A stretch of 64,000 bases of DNA from positions 62,001 through 126,000 of the forward strand of contig JACRFD010000038.1 in the NCBI GenBank assembly GCA_016218025.1, given 5' to 3'. Below, piece by piece: positions 32,139-40,615 of this stretch. Within the stretch, counting starts at the first letter, position 1, and every line of letters starts with the position of its first letter. The notes beneath the pieces are model-generated. The model was not told the DNA's origin. It was given only the letters and a program-made list of their open reading frames with translations, and did not search any database. Origin of the DNA: Ignavibacteriales bacterium. Its GTDB lineage: Bacteria > Bacteroidota > Ignavibacteria > UBA10030 > SZUA-254. The position numbers and the translations under genes are program-made.

Positions 32139-32597
32139 ATGGCAAAGCTTAAAGTTGGTTTGAAAGCCCCCGAGTTTAAACTAATATCCGATAGTGGTGA
32201 TGAAATATCGCTGAGCCAATTTAAAGGGCAGAAGATCATGCTTTATTTTTATCCTAAAGATGACACTCCGGGATGCACTAAAGAAGCTTGTTCATTCAAA
32301 GATAATATAACCATTCTTAAAAAGAAAGATATAGTTGTGCTTGGCGTTAGCCGCGATTCTCTAGAGTCGCATCGTAAGTTTGTGAAAAAATATAAACTTA
32401 ATTTTCCACTTCTCAGCGATGAAGATCTTACCGTGCTGAAAAAATATGGAGTATGGAAGAAGAAGACAATGATGGGGAAATCTTATATGGGTATTGAGAG
32501 GACTACCTTTATCATAGACGAAAACGGAAGAATATCTCAAATCTTTCCAAAGGTAAAAGTTGATGGACATGTAGAAGAAATTATTAACGTTTTATAA
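32139..32597 (+). CDS. bcp: Thioredoxin-dependent thiol peroxidase Bcp (PrxQ)
   Basis: A 152-residue peroxiredoxin of the Bcp/PrxQ class, which reduces alkyl and hydrogen peroxides with thioredoxin. The active site is YPKDDTPGCTKEACSFKD: peroxidatic Cys and, five residues on, the resolving Cys that defines this class. VLGVSRDSLESHRKF and FPLLSDEDLTVLKKYGVW are the usual following segments. It starts 27 bp after the previous peroxiredoxin gene and ends 28 bp before the next, so the three are likely one transcript. Confidence 0.93.
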   Translation: MAKLKVGLKAPEFKLISDSGDEISLSQFKGQKIMLYFYPKDDTPGCTKEACSFKDNITILKKKDIVVLGVSRDSLESHRKFVKKYKLNFPLLSDEDLTVLKKYGVWKKKTMMGKSYMGIERTTFIIDENGRISQIFPKVKVDGHVEEIINVL

Positions 32598-32625
32598 ACA
32601 AAAATAAAAATAACAAGGAAAATAT

Positions 32626-33231
32626 ATGGAAATAACAAAATTAGGAATAGGCGATTCAGTTCCCGACTTTACAATAGAAACATTCGATCCGTTAGAAAAT
32701 GATTTTTCTGAAATTTCTCTTGACTCATTAAAGAAGAAGAAAAAATGGACGGTATTGTTTTTCTATCCGGCAGATTTTACATTTGTTTGTCCGACTGAGT
32801 TAGCAGACCTTGCCGGCGTGCACAAAGAATTAAGCGACCTCGGTGTTGAAGTGATTTCGATGAGCACCGATACTAAATTCACACACCTCGGATGGAAACA
32901 AGCTGAAATGTTGTTAAAGCACGTGAAATACCAGATGGGTGCTGATCCCACCGGCAAGATTTCAAGAATGTTTGGAGTATATGATGAAGCTAGTGGTTTG
33001 GCGCTCCGCGGGACATTCATCATAAGTCCGGAAGGTAAATTAGTAGGTTCAGAGATCAATTATTATAATTGCGGCAGAAATGCGGATGAATTGTTAAGAA
33101 AAATAAAAGCAAATGTTTATCTTGCCAAACATCCGAACGAGGCTTGCCCCGCAAAATGGGAAGTGGGCGATAAAACTCTGAAACCGGGTGCGAAACTCGT
33201 TGGTAAAGTTTATGAGGCGTTGAAGAAATAA
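32626..33231 (+). CDS. ahpC: Peroxiredoxin of the AhpC/Prx1 class
   Basis: A 201-residue two-cysteine peroxiredoxin. The peroxidatic Cys is in FFYPADFTFVCPTELADLA, and the resolving Cys near the C-terminus is in NEACPAKWEVGD, as in decameric AhpC/Prx1 enzymes. EVISMSTDTKFTHLGWK and GTFIISPEGKLVGSEINYYN are family segments. No AhpF reductase is adjacent; thioredoxin (gene at 53720) or another reductase may serve it. Its stop codon touches the start codon of the PTPS gene, which links the redox genes to the pterin genes. Confidence 0.92.
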   Translation: MEITKLGIGDSVPDFTIETFDPLENDFSEISLDSLKKKKKWTVLFFYPADFTFVCPTELADLAGVHKELSDLGVEVISMSTDTKFTHLGWKQAEMLLKHVKYQMGADPTGKISRMFGVYDEASGLALRGTFIISPEGKLVGSEINYYNCGRNADELLRKIKANVYLAKHPNEACPAKWEVGDKTLKPGAKLVGKVYEALKK

Positions 33232-33642
33232 ATGATTTATCTTACTCGAAGAGAGCACTTTTGTTCCTCTCATCAATTATCAAATCCGAAGTTCTCCGAT
33301 AAGGAGAACTTCGAGATTTACGGCAAGTGTGCTTATCCGCATGGGCATGGTCATAATTATGAACTCGAAGTAACCGTAACAGGTGATCCCGATAGGGATA
33401 CAGGCATGATACTCGACTTAAAGAAATTATCAGAGATAATCGACAAAGAAATTCTGGAAAAGGTTGATCACAAACATCTCAACATAGATGTTGATTTTTT
33501 GAAAGGAATAATTCCGACCGCAGAAAATTTGTGCGTTGTCTTTTGGAAAATACTCGAGCCGAAAATAACCGCCGGAAAACTTTATTCAATAAAGGTCTAT
33601 GAAACGCCAAATAATTATGCTGAATACAGAGGTGGCAAATGA
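33232..33642 (+). CDS. 6-pyruvoyl-tetrahydropterin synthase / QueD family enzyme
   Basis: A 136-residue pterin enzyme acting on dihydroneopterin triphosphate. Zinc ligands are His in FCSSHQL and the two His of HGHNY. The Cys in [14 protein letters not shown] fits both spacing patterns: CxxxHGH of QueD and the longer C-x5-HGH of eukaryotic [36 protein letters not shown] and [11 protein letters not shown] resemble the PTPS (tetrahydrobiopterin) branch closely. It starts right at the stop of ahpC and overlaps folE by 4 bp. No queC, queE or queF is nearby, which favours pterin over queuosine use, but this is not decisive. Confidence 0.88.
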   Translation: MIYLTRREHFCSSHQLSNPKFSDKENFEIYGKCAYPHGHGHNYELEVTVTGDPDRDTGMILDLKKLSEIIDKEILEKVDHKHLNIDVDFLKGIIPTAENLCVVFWKILEPKITAGKLYSIKVYETPNNYAEYRGGK

Positions 33643-34220
33643 AAAAATCATTGCGAAATCCTGCAAAGCTTGAAAAGATCGTCGAAGAAATGCTCGGTTT
33701 AATTGGTGAGGATCCACGTCGTGAAGGACTCAGACAAACACCAAAACGGGTTTCAAAAGCATGGGAATATCTTACAAGCGGTTACGAAAAAGATGTAAAA
33801 AAAGTTCTCAATGGGGCTGTCTTCACCGAAAAATATGATGAGATGGTTATCGTTAAGGATATCGATTTCTTCAGTATGTGTGAACATCATCTCCTTCCTT
33901 TTTACGGTAAAGCACATATTGCATATATTCCTACCGGAAAGATTGTCGGCTTAAGTAAAATTCCTCGATTGGTTGAAGTGTTCAGCCGCCGGCTTCAGGT
34001 TCAGGAAAGAATGACACAGCAAATTGCAGATACTTTATTTAAAACTCTCGATCCTGATGGTGTTGCAGTTGTTATTGAGGCGAGACATTTGTGCATGATG
34101 ATGCGTGGAGTTGAGAAGCAGAATTCAGTGGCAACCACAAGTGCAATGCTGGGTTCATTCCGGGATGATGAACGGACAAGGAACGAATTTCTCAAACTTA
34201 TCAATTCAAAATTAACCTGA
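33639..34220 (+). CDS. folE: GTP cyclohydrolase I
   Basis: A 193-residue enzyme that opens GTP to dihydroneopterin triphosphate, the first step of folate and biopterin synthesis. The zinc-binding and catalytic segments are intact: [40 protein letters not shown], and [17 protein letters not shown], with both zinc Cys and the catalytic His residues. Its ATG overlaps the stop of the PTPS gene (ATGA) and the SDR gene starts one base after its own stop. It is therefore the middle gene of a translationally coupled trio. Confidence 0.95.
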   Translation: MKKSLRNPAKLEKIVEEMLGLIGEDPRREGLRQTPKRVSKAWEYLTSGYEKDVKKVLNGAVFTEKYDEMVIVKDIDFFSMCEHHLLPFYGKAHIAYIPTGKIVGLSKIPRLVEVFSRRLQVQERMTQQIADTLFKTLDPDGVAVVIEARHLCMMMRGVEKQNSVATTSAMLGSFRDDERTRNEFLKLINSKLT

Positions 34221-34221
34221 A

Positions 34222-34959
34222 ATGACGGGGAATAAAAATCCGATTTTTATTCAACCGGTTGTTTGGATTACCGGTGCTTCGAGCGGCATTGGACGAGAAA
34301 CTGCAAAACAATTTGCAATGCTGGGATGCAAGGTGGTTATTTCTGCAAGACGAAAGCTCAATCTTGATTCTATAGTAAAAGAAATTATTGCAGATGGCGG
34401 GGAAGCATATTCTTACCGGATTGATGTCTCCGAAGAAAAAAGTATATTAAAAGTTTCGAAACAGGTTATTAAACGGTTCGGCAGGATAGATGTACTTGTG
34501 AATAATGCAGGTATAACATCGTTCAAAAAAATTGCTGAAACTTCAACTAAAGATATTAAAAAAATCATTGATACAGATTTGACAGGTCAAATTATTTGTA
34601 CAAAATCTGTTCTTCCTGCCATGCTGGCTCAAAATAGCGGAATGATATTCAATGTAATCTCGATGGTTGCGGTTAAGACATACGAAGGATCCGGTGCTTA
34701 CACTGCTGCAAAATCCGGCATGCTCGGTTTTGGAAAAGTACTTCGTGAAGAACTTCGTAATAATAACATCAAAGTAGTAAATATAATACCGGGAGCTACC
34801 GATACTGAAATCTGGAATAAAAATATTAGAGAAAAATATTCTGCCCAAATGATGAAAGCGAAAAGCGTAGCGGAGGCGATCCTTTCAGTTTATCAAATGC
34901 CGGATGATGTGGTGGTTGACGAATTCGTTGTTAGACCTATTATGGGTGATCTTAGCTGA
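34222..34959 (+). CDS. Short-chain dehydrogenase/reductase, possible sepiapterin-type reductase
   Basis: A 245-residue classical SDR. The NAD(P) motif is WITGASSGIGRETAKQF with basic residues (ISARRKLNL) at the end of strand 2, suggesting NADPH. DVLVNNAGITSF, the Ser in NVISMVAVKT and the YxxxK in SGAYTAAKSGMLGF give the full catalytic set. Coupling to PTPS and folE makes a role in reducing 6-pyruvoyl-tetrahydropterin to tetrahydrobiopterin plausible, because sepiapterin reductase belongs to this fold. SDR sequences are too alike for that to be more than inference. Confidence 0.88.
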   Translation: MTGNKNPIFIQPVVWITGASSGIGRETAKQFAMLGCKVVISARRKLNLDSIVKEIIADGGEAYSYRIDVSEEKSILKVSKQVIKRFGRIDVLVNNAGITSFKKIAETSTKDIKKIIDTDLTGQIICTKSVLPAMLAQNSGMIFNVISMVAVKTYEGSGAYTAAKSGMLGFGKVLREELRNNNIKVVNIIPGATDTEIWNKNIREKYSAQMMKAKSVAEAILSVYQMPDDVVVDEFVVRPIMGDLS

Positions 34960-35047
34960 TTTAACATACTATAATATCAGCTGTCCAATTTAACTAATCT
35001 TAAAACCTTCATTTCTAATTAGATTGAAGTGCAAATCTTCTCTTCAT

Positions 35048-35076
35048 TTGATTAATATCTCACTTTATTGTAAATT
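35048..35076 (+). promoter_or_regulatory. Sigma-70-like promoter for the CNNM/CorC gene
   Basis: TTGATT (35048-35053), 17-bp spacer, TAAATT (35071-35076), about 50 nt upstream of the ATG at 35133 once transcription starts near 35083. Confidence 0.45.
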
Positions 35077-35132
35077 TCATCCATGAATTTTGAGATAATT
35101 ATTCAAATTGCCCAATAAGCCATTCTAATGCG

Positions 35133-36458
35133 ATGCTTACTCAAGTAATCGGTAATATTCTTTTCATTTTTCTTCTCGTATTTGCCAACGGTTTCTTTGT
35201 TGCTGCAGAGTTTGCGATTGTTAAAGTCCGCTCGACCCAACTTGTTCAAAAAATCAAGATTGGTCACAAGCGGGCTACATTAGCGAAGAGCATAGTTGAT
35301 CATCTTGATGCATATCTTTCAGCGACCCAACTAGGAATTACTTTATCAAGCCTTGGTCTTGGATGGGTTGGTGAGCCGTTACTTGCAGACATGCTGAGAG
35401 ATACTTTTATAAACATCGGCATTGTTAGTGATAAAGCTATTCACGCTTTTTCATTTGCAATTAGTTTTGGTATTCTTACTTCTCTACATATCATTCTTGG
35501 TGAATTGGCACCGAAATCGCTCGCAATCAGATACCCTGAAGCAACAACTCTGATTGTTTCATTTCCACTTCAATTATTTTACAGGTTATTTCAACCGATT
35601 ATTTGGCTTTTAAACGGAGCAGCAAATTTTCTTTTACGACTTTTTGGTATTCCACAAGCAAGCGCCACAGAATTGCTACACTCACCTGAAGAGTTGCAAA
35701 TCATTGTCGATGAGGGAACGAAAAGCGGAGTATTCAACAAGACTGAACAAGAACTTATCACAAGTATATTTGAGTTCTCAAACACAACTGCTAAAGAGAT
35801 AATGCTTCCACGTACCGATGTGATTGCAATAAATTATAATACTTCACGCGAAAAACTTATACAAGTTGTCACGGAAGAAGGTTACTCAAGAATGCCTGTG
35901 TATAAAGACTCAATCGATAATATCGTCGGTTTGATTTATACGAAAGATCTAATCAGTTTACTTGAGCACAGAGACCTGATAGTATTACAAGATATTATTC
36001 GTCCTGCTTATTTTGTTCCGGGAGCAATGAAGATCAGTCAGTTGATGAGGGAATTACAAGAGCGGAAACTGCACATGGCAGTTGTTGTGGATGAGTTCGG
36101 CGGGACGGAAGGTATTGTCACGATGGAAGATATTCTTGAGGAAATAGTAGGGGAGATTCACGATGAATACGACGAAGTATTGAAGGATGTAGAGCAATCG
36201 ACTGACGGTTCTTCATTGGTGAATGCCAAGATGAATATAAAAGATTTCAATGAAAAATTTGTCGTTGAAATACCCGATGATCCTGAATATGAAACAATCG
36301 GTGGATTTTTGGCGAAGCAGACCGGGCACATTCCGGAGCAAAACGAAGAGATTCGCTACGGAAACTTGAACTTCACAGTGGTGAAGAAAAGTCAGAGAAG
36401 ATTAAGACAGGTTAAAGTGTTTAGATCACCTGCCTCTCCGGATGACGCCTCATCGTGA
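35133..36458 (+). CDS. CNNM/HlyC-CorC family membrane protein with CBS pair
   Basis: A 441-residue protein. Residues 1 to about 190 are the DUF21/CNNM membrane domain, with about four membrane segments (NGFFVAAEFAIVKVRSTQL and SATQLGITLSSLGLGWVGEP are hallmarks). Residues about 205-330 hold two CBS motifs (EIMLPRTDVIAINYN, GLIYTKDLISLL, VVVDEFGGTEGIVTMEDILEEI). The last 90 residues are the CorC/HlyC C-terminal domain (YETIGGFLAKQTGHIP). Relatives transport Mg2+ or Co2+ or regulate such transport; the old name hemolysin C is misleading. It has its own promoter and precedes the glycan cluster. Confidence 0.92.
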   Translation: MLTQVIGNILFIFLLVFANGFFVAAEFAIVKVRSTQLVQKIKIGHKRATLAKSIVDHLDAYLSATQLGITLSSLGLGWVGEPLLADMLRDTFINIGIVSDKAIHAFSFAISFGILTSLHIILGELAPKSLAIRYPEATTLIVSFPLQLFYRLFQPIIWLLNGAANFLLRLFGIPQASATELLHSPEELQIIVDEGTKSGVFNKTEQELITSIFEFSNTTAKEIMLPRTDVIAINYNTSREKLIQVVTEEGYSRMPVYKDSIDNIVGLIYTKDLISLLEHRDLIVLQDIIRPAYFVPGAMKISQLMRELQERKLHMAVVVDEFGGTEGIVTMEDILEEIVGEIHDEYDEVLKDVEQSTDGSSLVNAKMNIKDFNEKFVVEIPDDPEYETIGGFLAKQTGHIPEQNEEIRYGNLNFTVVKKSQRRLRQVKVFRSPASPDDASS

Positions 36459-36495
36459 AGATCGATAATTTGAATAAAGAATTATAATCGAATCG

Positions 36496-37605
36496 ATGGT
36501 TAAAATTCTTCAATGTTTAACTCATAGTGATACCGGAGGCGGTCAATCTGTAGTTTACACATTAGTTAAAAATTTGAGAAAGTATAAACCGGATGCGGAG
36601 GTATCGGTGATGCTGCCGGCAGGTGGTACCTTTGTGGAGAGATTTAAAAAATTGAATGTCAGGGTGATCGAATTTCCTCTCGATAGAATCTCAATTTATA
36701 ATATTCATCTGTTTAATCAATTACTCTCAAAATTAAATCCATCGGTTATTCATTCCCATGGAAAGGGAGCAGGTTTTTATTCGAGGATATCAACATATTT
36801 TGGAAAAAATATGAAGCGGGTTCACACATATCATGGTTTTCATATTCCTAAAAATATTTTGAACCGTAATATTTACTTGCAATATGAGAAAATAATGATT
36901 TCAAGAACTAATGCGGTCATCGCGATATCTAAGAGTGAAGGGAGTGAACTTCGAAGCCGATTTGAACATTATTCTGATCGTGTGTCGATAGTTCCAAATA
37001 TAGTTGGTCATGAGGAGCTTGATAAATTCTCCGATATTGAAATACCGCAAAGTATTATGAATTTTATTAAATCGGGCAAGGATAAAATTGTATTAATGAT
37101 TGCACGAAATGACCCGGTAAAAAATTATCCGCTTGCTCTGGATGCCGCTGAATTAACTCTCAAACAAAGTAGCAACGTCAAATTTATTTTCATCGGGTTG
37201 AGTCCGAACGACGAACATTACAGTGGAATAACTGAAAAATATAATGATAAAATATTAGCAATTGATTCGGTAGAATATTCCGCACCGATCATAAAGAAAT
37301 CTGATATAATAATGCTCACATCGAAAAAAGAAGGATTACCTCTTGTGATTCTTGAAGGTTATCATTTTGGATTACCTGCAGTAGGCACTCGTGTTCCCGG
37401 TCTTTCAGAGGTAATTAAAGATGGTTCGACCGGTTTACTTTGTGATGAAAATTCATCGTCGGTCTCAAATGCAATTTTATCGTTATGCAATAATCCGGAT
37501 TTATACATGCAAATGAAATCGAATATTTTAAAAGATATCGCTTTGGATGAAACTGAAAGCTGGGTAAATCGGTATTATCAAATTTATTCAGAACCGCTGG
37601 AATAA
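36496..37605 (+). CDS. Glycosyltransferase, GT4 type (GT-B fold)
   Basis: A 369-residue glycosyltransferase. The N-terminal acceptor domain starts ILQCLTHSDTGGGQSVVYTL with the Gly-rich loop, followed by VIHSHGKGAGFYSR and RVHTYHGFH. The C-terminal donor domain has LMIARNDPVKNYPLAL and the E-x7-E motif in TSKKEGLPLVILEGYHFGLP. It transfers a sugar from a nucleotide donor to a growing glycan on the cytoplasmic side of the membrane. It is the first gene of a tight cluster (gaps of 3 bp or overlaps of 4 bp up to 40579) that includes two GT2 enzymes and a flippase. Confidence 0.9.
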   Translation: MVKILQCLTHSDTGGGQSVVYTLVKNLRKYKPDAEVSVMLPAGGTFVERFKKLNVRVIEFPLDRISIYNIHLFNQLLSKLNPSVIHSHGKGAGFYSRISTYFGKNMKRVHTYHGFHIPKNILNRNIYLQYEKIMISRTNAVIAISKSEGSELRSRFEHYSDRVSIVPNIVGHEELDKFSDIEIPQSIMNFIKSGKDKIVLMIARNDPVKNYPLALDAAELTLKQSSNVKFIFIGLSPNDEHYSGITEKYNDKILAIDSVEYSAPIIKKSDIIMLTSKKEGLPLVILEGYHFGLPAVGTRVPGLSEVIKDGSTGLLCDENSSSVSNAILSLCNNPDLYMQMKSNILKDIALDETESWVNRYYQIYSEPLE

Positions 37606-37608
37606 TTT

Positions 37609-38385
37609 ATGTCTGCTATTAGCGTGGTAATGCCTGTGTATAACGGTGAAAAATATTTAAATCAGGCTATCGATTCAATTCTAGACCAATCGTTCACCGA
37701 TTTTGAATTTATAATTATAAATGATGGATCGACAGATAGAACGGCGGAAATATTACAAAGTTACAAAGACCCGCGTATCATTTTGATTAATAACCAAAAG
37801 AATCTCGGTATTATAGAATCACTGAACAAAGGATTTAAAAAAGCATCTGGTGCGTTCATTTGTCGTATGGACGCCGATGATGTGAGTTTAAGTGATAGAC
37901 TGACAGTACAGTTAAATTATATGAAATCGAATCCGGGTATTGCAATTGTAGGATCCAATGCAATACTGATTGATCAGAATGGGAATGAAATAAGCAGAGA
38001 AATATATCCGACAACAACTGAAGAAATAAAAAAATCAATTTTCATTCATAATCCTTTCGCACATGGTTCTGTGATGATTCGTTCTTTCGTTATTAAAGAA
38101 TGTGGTTTGTACGATAAGCGATTTATTCACACTGAAGATTATGACCTATGGCTCCGCATCGCCGCAAGATATGATGTTGCAAATCTGCAAGAGACTCTAT
38201 TACTTCGCAGAATCCATGACGCGAATATCACCGTTTTGAAAGAAACTGCTCTGATAAAGTCACGTATCATTACTTTGGCAAATGCAATTTTTTACTATTA
38301 TCGTAAACCGTTATTAAGTTACCACTTGATTCGTCCGGTTCTTTCGTACCTATATAGATTATCGAAGAGAATATTTAAGAAATGA
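37609..38385 (+). CDS. Glycosyltransferase family 2
   Basis: A 258-residue GT-A enzyme. SVVMPVYNGEKYLNQAIDSIL and FIIINDGSTDRTAEIL form the nucleotide site; FICRMDADDVSL contains the DxD metal motif; HTEDYDLWLRIA is the usual ED motif before the acceptor site. A basic, partly hydrophobic tail (SYHLIRPVLSYLYRLSKRIF) may hold it at the membrane. It starts 3 bp after the GT4 gene and its stop overlaps the next start. The sugar and acceptor are not predictable. Confidence 0.92.
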   Translation: MSAISVVMPVYNGEKYLNQAIDSILDQSFTDFEFIIINDGSTDRTAEILQSYKDPRIILINNQKNLGIIESLNKGFKKASGAFICRMDADDVSLSDRLTVQLNYMKSNPGIAIVGSNAILIDQNGNEISREIYPTTTEEIKKSIFIHNPFAHGSVMIRSFVIKECGLYDKRFIHTEDYDLWLRIAARYDVANLQETLLLRRIHDANITVLKETALIKSRIITLANAIFYYYRKPLLSYHLIRPVLSYLYRLSKRIFKK

Positions 38386-39131
38386 ACCGTTTAGTTTCTG
38401 TAATAGTACCTGTTTATAACCGGGTTAACTTAATTCAGTCGTGTATCGACTCTCTCTTAGATCAATCTTATAAACCGGTTGAAATAATTGTTGTTGATGA
38501 CGGGTCAGATGATGGCACAGTAGAATATTTAGAACAAAATTACGGAACAAAAATTAATCTTGTAAAATATCATCATACAGGATTACCTGCTGTTGTACGA
38601 AATATTGGTATAACTCATGCGTCAGGAGAATATATAGCATTTTGTGATTCAGATGACAGATGGCTTCCGGAGAAATTGCAAATGCAGATGCAACGACTTA
38701 ACGAGACTCAATCAAACTTATCTTGCTCGGATGGTTATATTAACAATATAAAGGGTGAAAGATACTTACATGGTTATATAAAAAAATATGCCGACGATAC
38801 AAAGGAATTATGTTGGAACAATTTTATTATTACATCATCGGTAGTTGTAGAAAAAGCTTTATTAAAAAATAAAAGATTCTCTGCAAACTCGCTGCTTCGC
38901 GGCTATGAAGATTATCATCTTTGGTTATCGCTTGTGAATAAGTTAAAGATTGATTATGTTGGCGCGCCTTTGTTGATTTACGGTAAAAATAGCGAAGGAT
39001 TAAGTGCAGAATTTCAAACTCAAGATTCCTTCAAGCAATTACTTGTGATGCTTTATTCAATTCAAACAATACGGTATCCGATTATCTGGATCAAGAAACT
39101 ACTGAAATATATATACCATATGTTGAAATGA
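38382..39131 (+). CDS. Glycosyltransferase family 2
   Basis: A 249-residue GT-A enzyme. SVIVPVYNRVNLIQSCIDSLL and IIVVDDGSDDGTVEYL bind the nucleotide, IAFCDSDDRWLPEKLQ holds the DxD-type motif, and RGYEDYHLWLSLV carries the ED motif. It is a distant paralogue of the preceding GT2 and ends in a basic, hydrophobic tail (YPIIWIKKLLKYIYHMLK). Its start overlaps the previous stop and its stop overlaps the flippase start, both by 4 bp. Confidence 0.92.
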   Translation: MNRLVSVIVPVYNRVNLIQSCIDSLLDQSYKPVEIIVVDDGSDDGTVEYLEQNYGTKINLVKYHHTGLPAVVRNIGITHASGEYIAFCDSDDRWLPEKLQMQMQRLNETQSNLSCSDGYINNIKGERYLHGYIKKYADDTKELCWNNFIITSSVVVEKALLKNKRFSANSLLRGYEDYHLWLSLVNKLKIDYVGAPLLIYGKNSEGLSAEFQTQDSFKQLLVMLYSIQTIRYPIIWIKKLLKYIYHMLK

Positions 39132-40579
39132 GTTTAACAAAGAAAATATTTTTTAATTCTTCGGCTGCAATAATAAGTATTGCAGGCGGATTATTGCGTA
39201 ATAAAATATTTGCGGCGTATCTTTCGGTAAGTCTGTTCGGTATTCTATCGATCAGCCAGCAGGCGATGAGTTTATTGTTTACAGTTTTTGCATTCGGTTT
39301 GCCGTTAGGAATAACCGCATTTGCCGCCGATATCTCGGTTAAAAATCATGCCGAACAACGAGAGCAAATATCGCGAATTGTCATCCTTGTCCTGATGCTT
39401 TCAGTATTGTCGTTAGCAATTTTATGCTTGGTTTTGTTGCTCGATCCGATTTACATTTCAAAACTCATTACAAACAGTTCTGTTTATTCAATCCCGGTTA
39501 GTTTAATTTTATTATCAGCCCCGTTAATGGTAGTTGAAAATTGTTTGTTCGGAATTTTAGAAGGGATGGGAAATTTAAAAGGAGTTGTTGTTTTCAAAAT
39601 CATTCCAGCAATAATTGTGCTTCCATTAATTTATTTTCTTGTCTCGGATTACTTCATTCTCGGAGCTGCAATTGGAATGGTTGTAAACGAAATAATTTTA
39701 ATTATTGCAGGCTTTTATCTTCTTAGAGATAAATTGAAAATAAAATTTGACTCTTTCCGTGTATTGAATGTATTTATTCCGATTATTAAAGTGGCGGCAT
39801 TATCGTTAGCCGCCGGAATAGCATGGATGGCAGCAGATTTTATTATTAAGCGATACATGCTTGGTTTACTTGGAGAATCCAGTAACGCAATAATACAGAG
39901 TGTTGCAAAAATAACCGATCTTTATCCGACAGTTGCATTGTCTTGGTTAACGATGCATTTGTTTCCCGCCATTGCTTCACTCAGAGATAACAAACAATCG
40001 GCGGCGGAATTAATCCATCGCACTTTATTGGTTGCGGTTTCTATTGTCATCCCTGTAATAATAATTCTATTTACATCCCGTGACTTAATTCTGAAAATAT
40101 TATATACTTCCGATTTTGTTATTGCTTATGACTATCTAGGAGCGATGCTTGTAATTGGAATATTGAAGGTATATTCATGGGTTATTGGAGTTGCGTTGTT
40201 ACCGTTATCCCTGAAGCGGGAATGGTTTTACTCTGTGATGATTCAAGTCGCGATCTATGTGATTACGATTTATATCGGCATCACTAACAATATTGGAATC
40301 TATTCGATACCAATTGCTTTCGGGATTAGTTTGGCATCTCAAATAGTGTACACATTATTTATCTTTCATCGGAACAATCTTATTTTTAATACTAATTTCT
40401 TGCATCAATCGATGATCTTTTTTGTTATTTCGATATTATTTATGTTATCGATGTATCAAACACTTTTCATCATTCCTATCGTAATTATATTTTTATATTT
40501 TATTCTTAGGTATGGATTGATTAAGGAGATTGCAGAAAAGGTTTATAATTTCAGAGGAGTGAAAATTGAGCGAGACTGA
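39128..40579 (+). CDS. Oligosaccharide flippase family membrane protein (Wzx-like)
   Basis: A 483-residue polytopic membrane protein with about 12-14 hydrophobic helices. It belongs to the MATE/MVF-type polysaccharide exporters: the N-terminus has FFNSSAAIISIAGGLLRNKIFAAYLSVSLFG, with the small basic patch before helix 2, and VVENCLFGILEGMGNLKGVV is typical mid-protein. It would flip lipid-linked oligosaccharides made by the neighbouring transferases. No Wzy polymerase or O-antigen ligase is seen nearby, so it may move a complete, unpolymerised unit. Confidence 0.82.
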   Translation: MSLTKKIFFNSSAAIISIAGGLLRNKIFAAYLSVSLFGILSISQQAMSLLFTVFAFGLPLGITAFAADISVKNHAEQREQISRIVILVLMLSVLSLAILCLVLLLDPIYISKLITNSSVYSIPVSLILLSAPLMVVENCLFGILEGMGNLKGVVVFKIIPAIIVLPLIYFLVSDYFILGAAIGMVVNEIILIIAGFYLLRDKLKIKFDSFRVLNVFIPIIKVAALSLAAGIAWMAADFIIKRYMLGLLGESSNAIIQSVAKITDLYPTVALSWLTMHLFPAIASLRDNKQSAAELIHRTLLVAVSIVIPVIIILFTSRDLILKILYTSDFVIAYDYLGAMLVIGILKVYSWVIGVALLPLSLKREWFYSVMIQVAIYVITIYIGITNNIGIYSIPIAFGISLASQIVYTLFIFHRNNLIFNTNFLHQSMIFFVISILFMLSMYQTLFIIPIVIIFLYFILRYGLIKEIAEKVYNFRGVKIERD

Positions 40580-40615
40580 CAACAGCAGAAATATTTCTGA
40601 TCGAAGTGTAGCTTT

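Noticed and set aside
33232..33642. Calling the gene queD outright
   Set aside because: The Cys/His spacing fits both QueD and PTPS and the context favours pterin synthesis, so no gene symbol is given.
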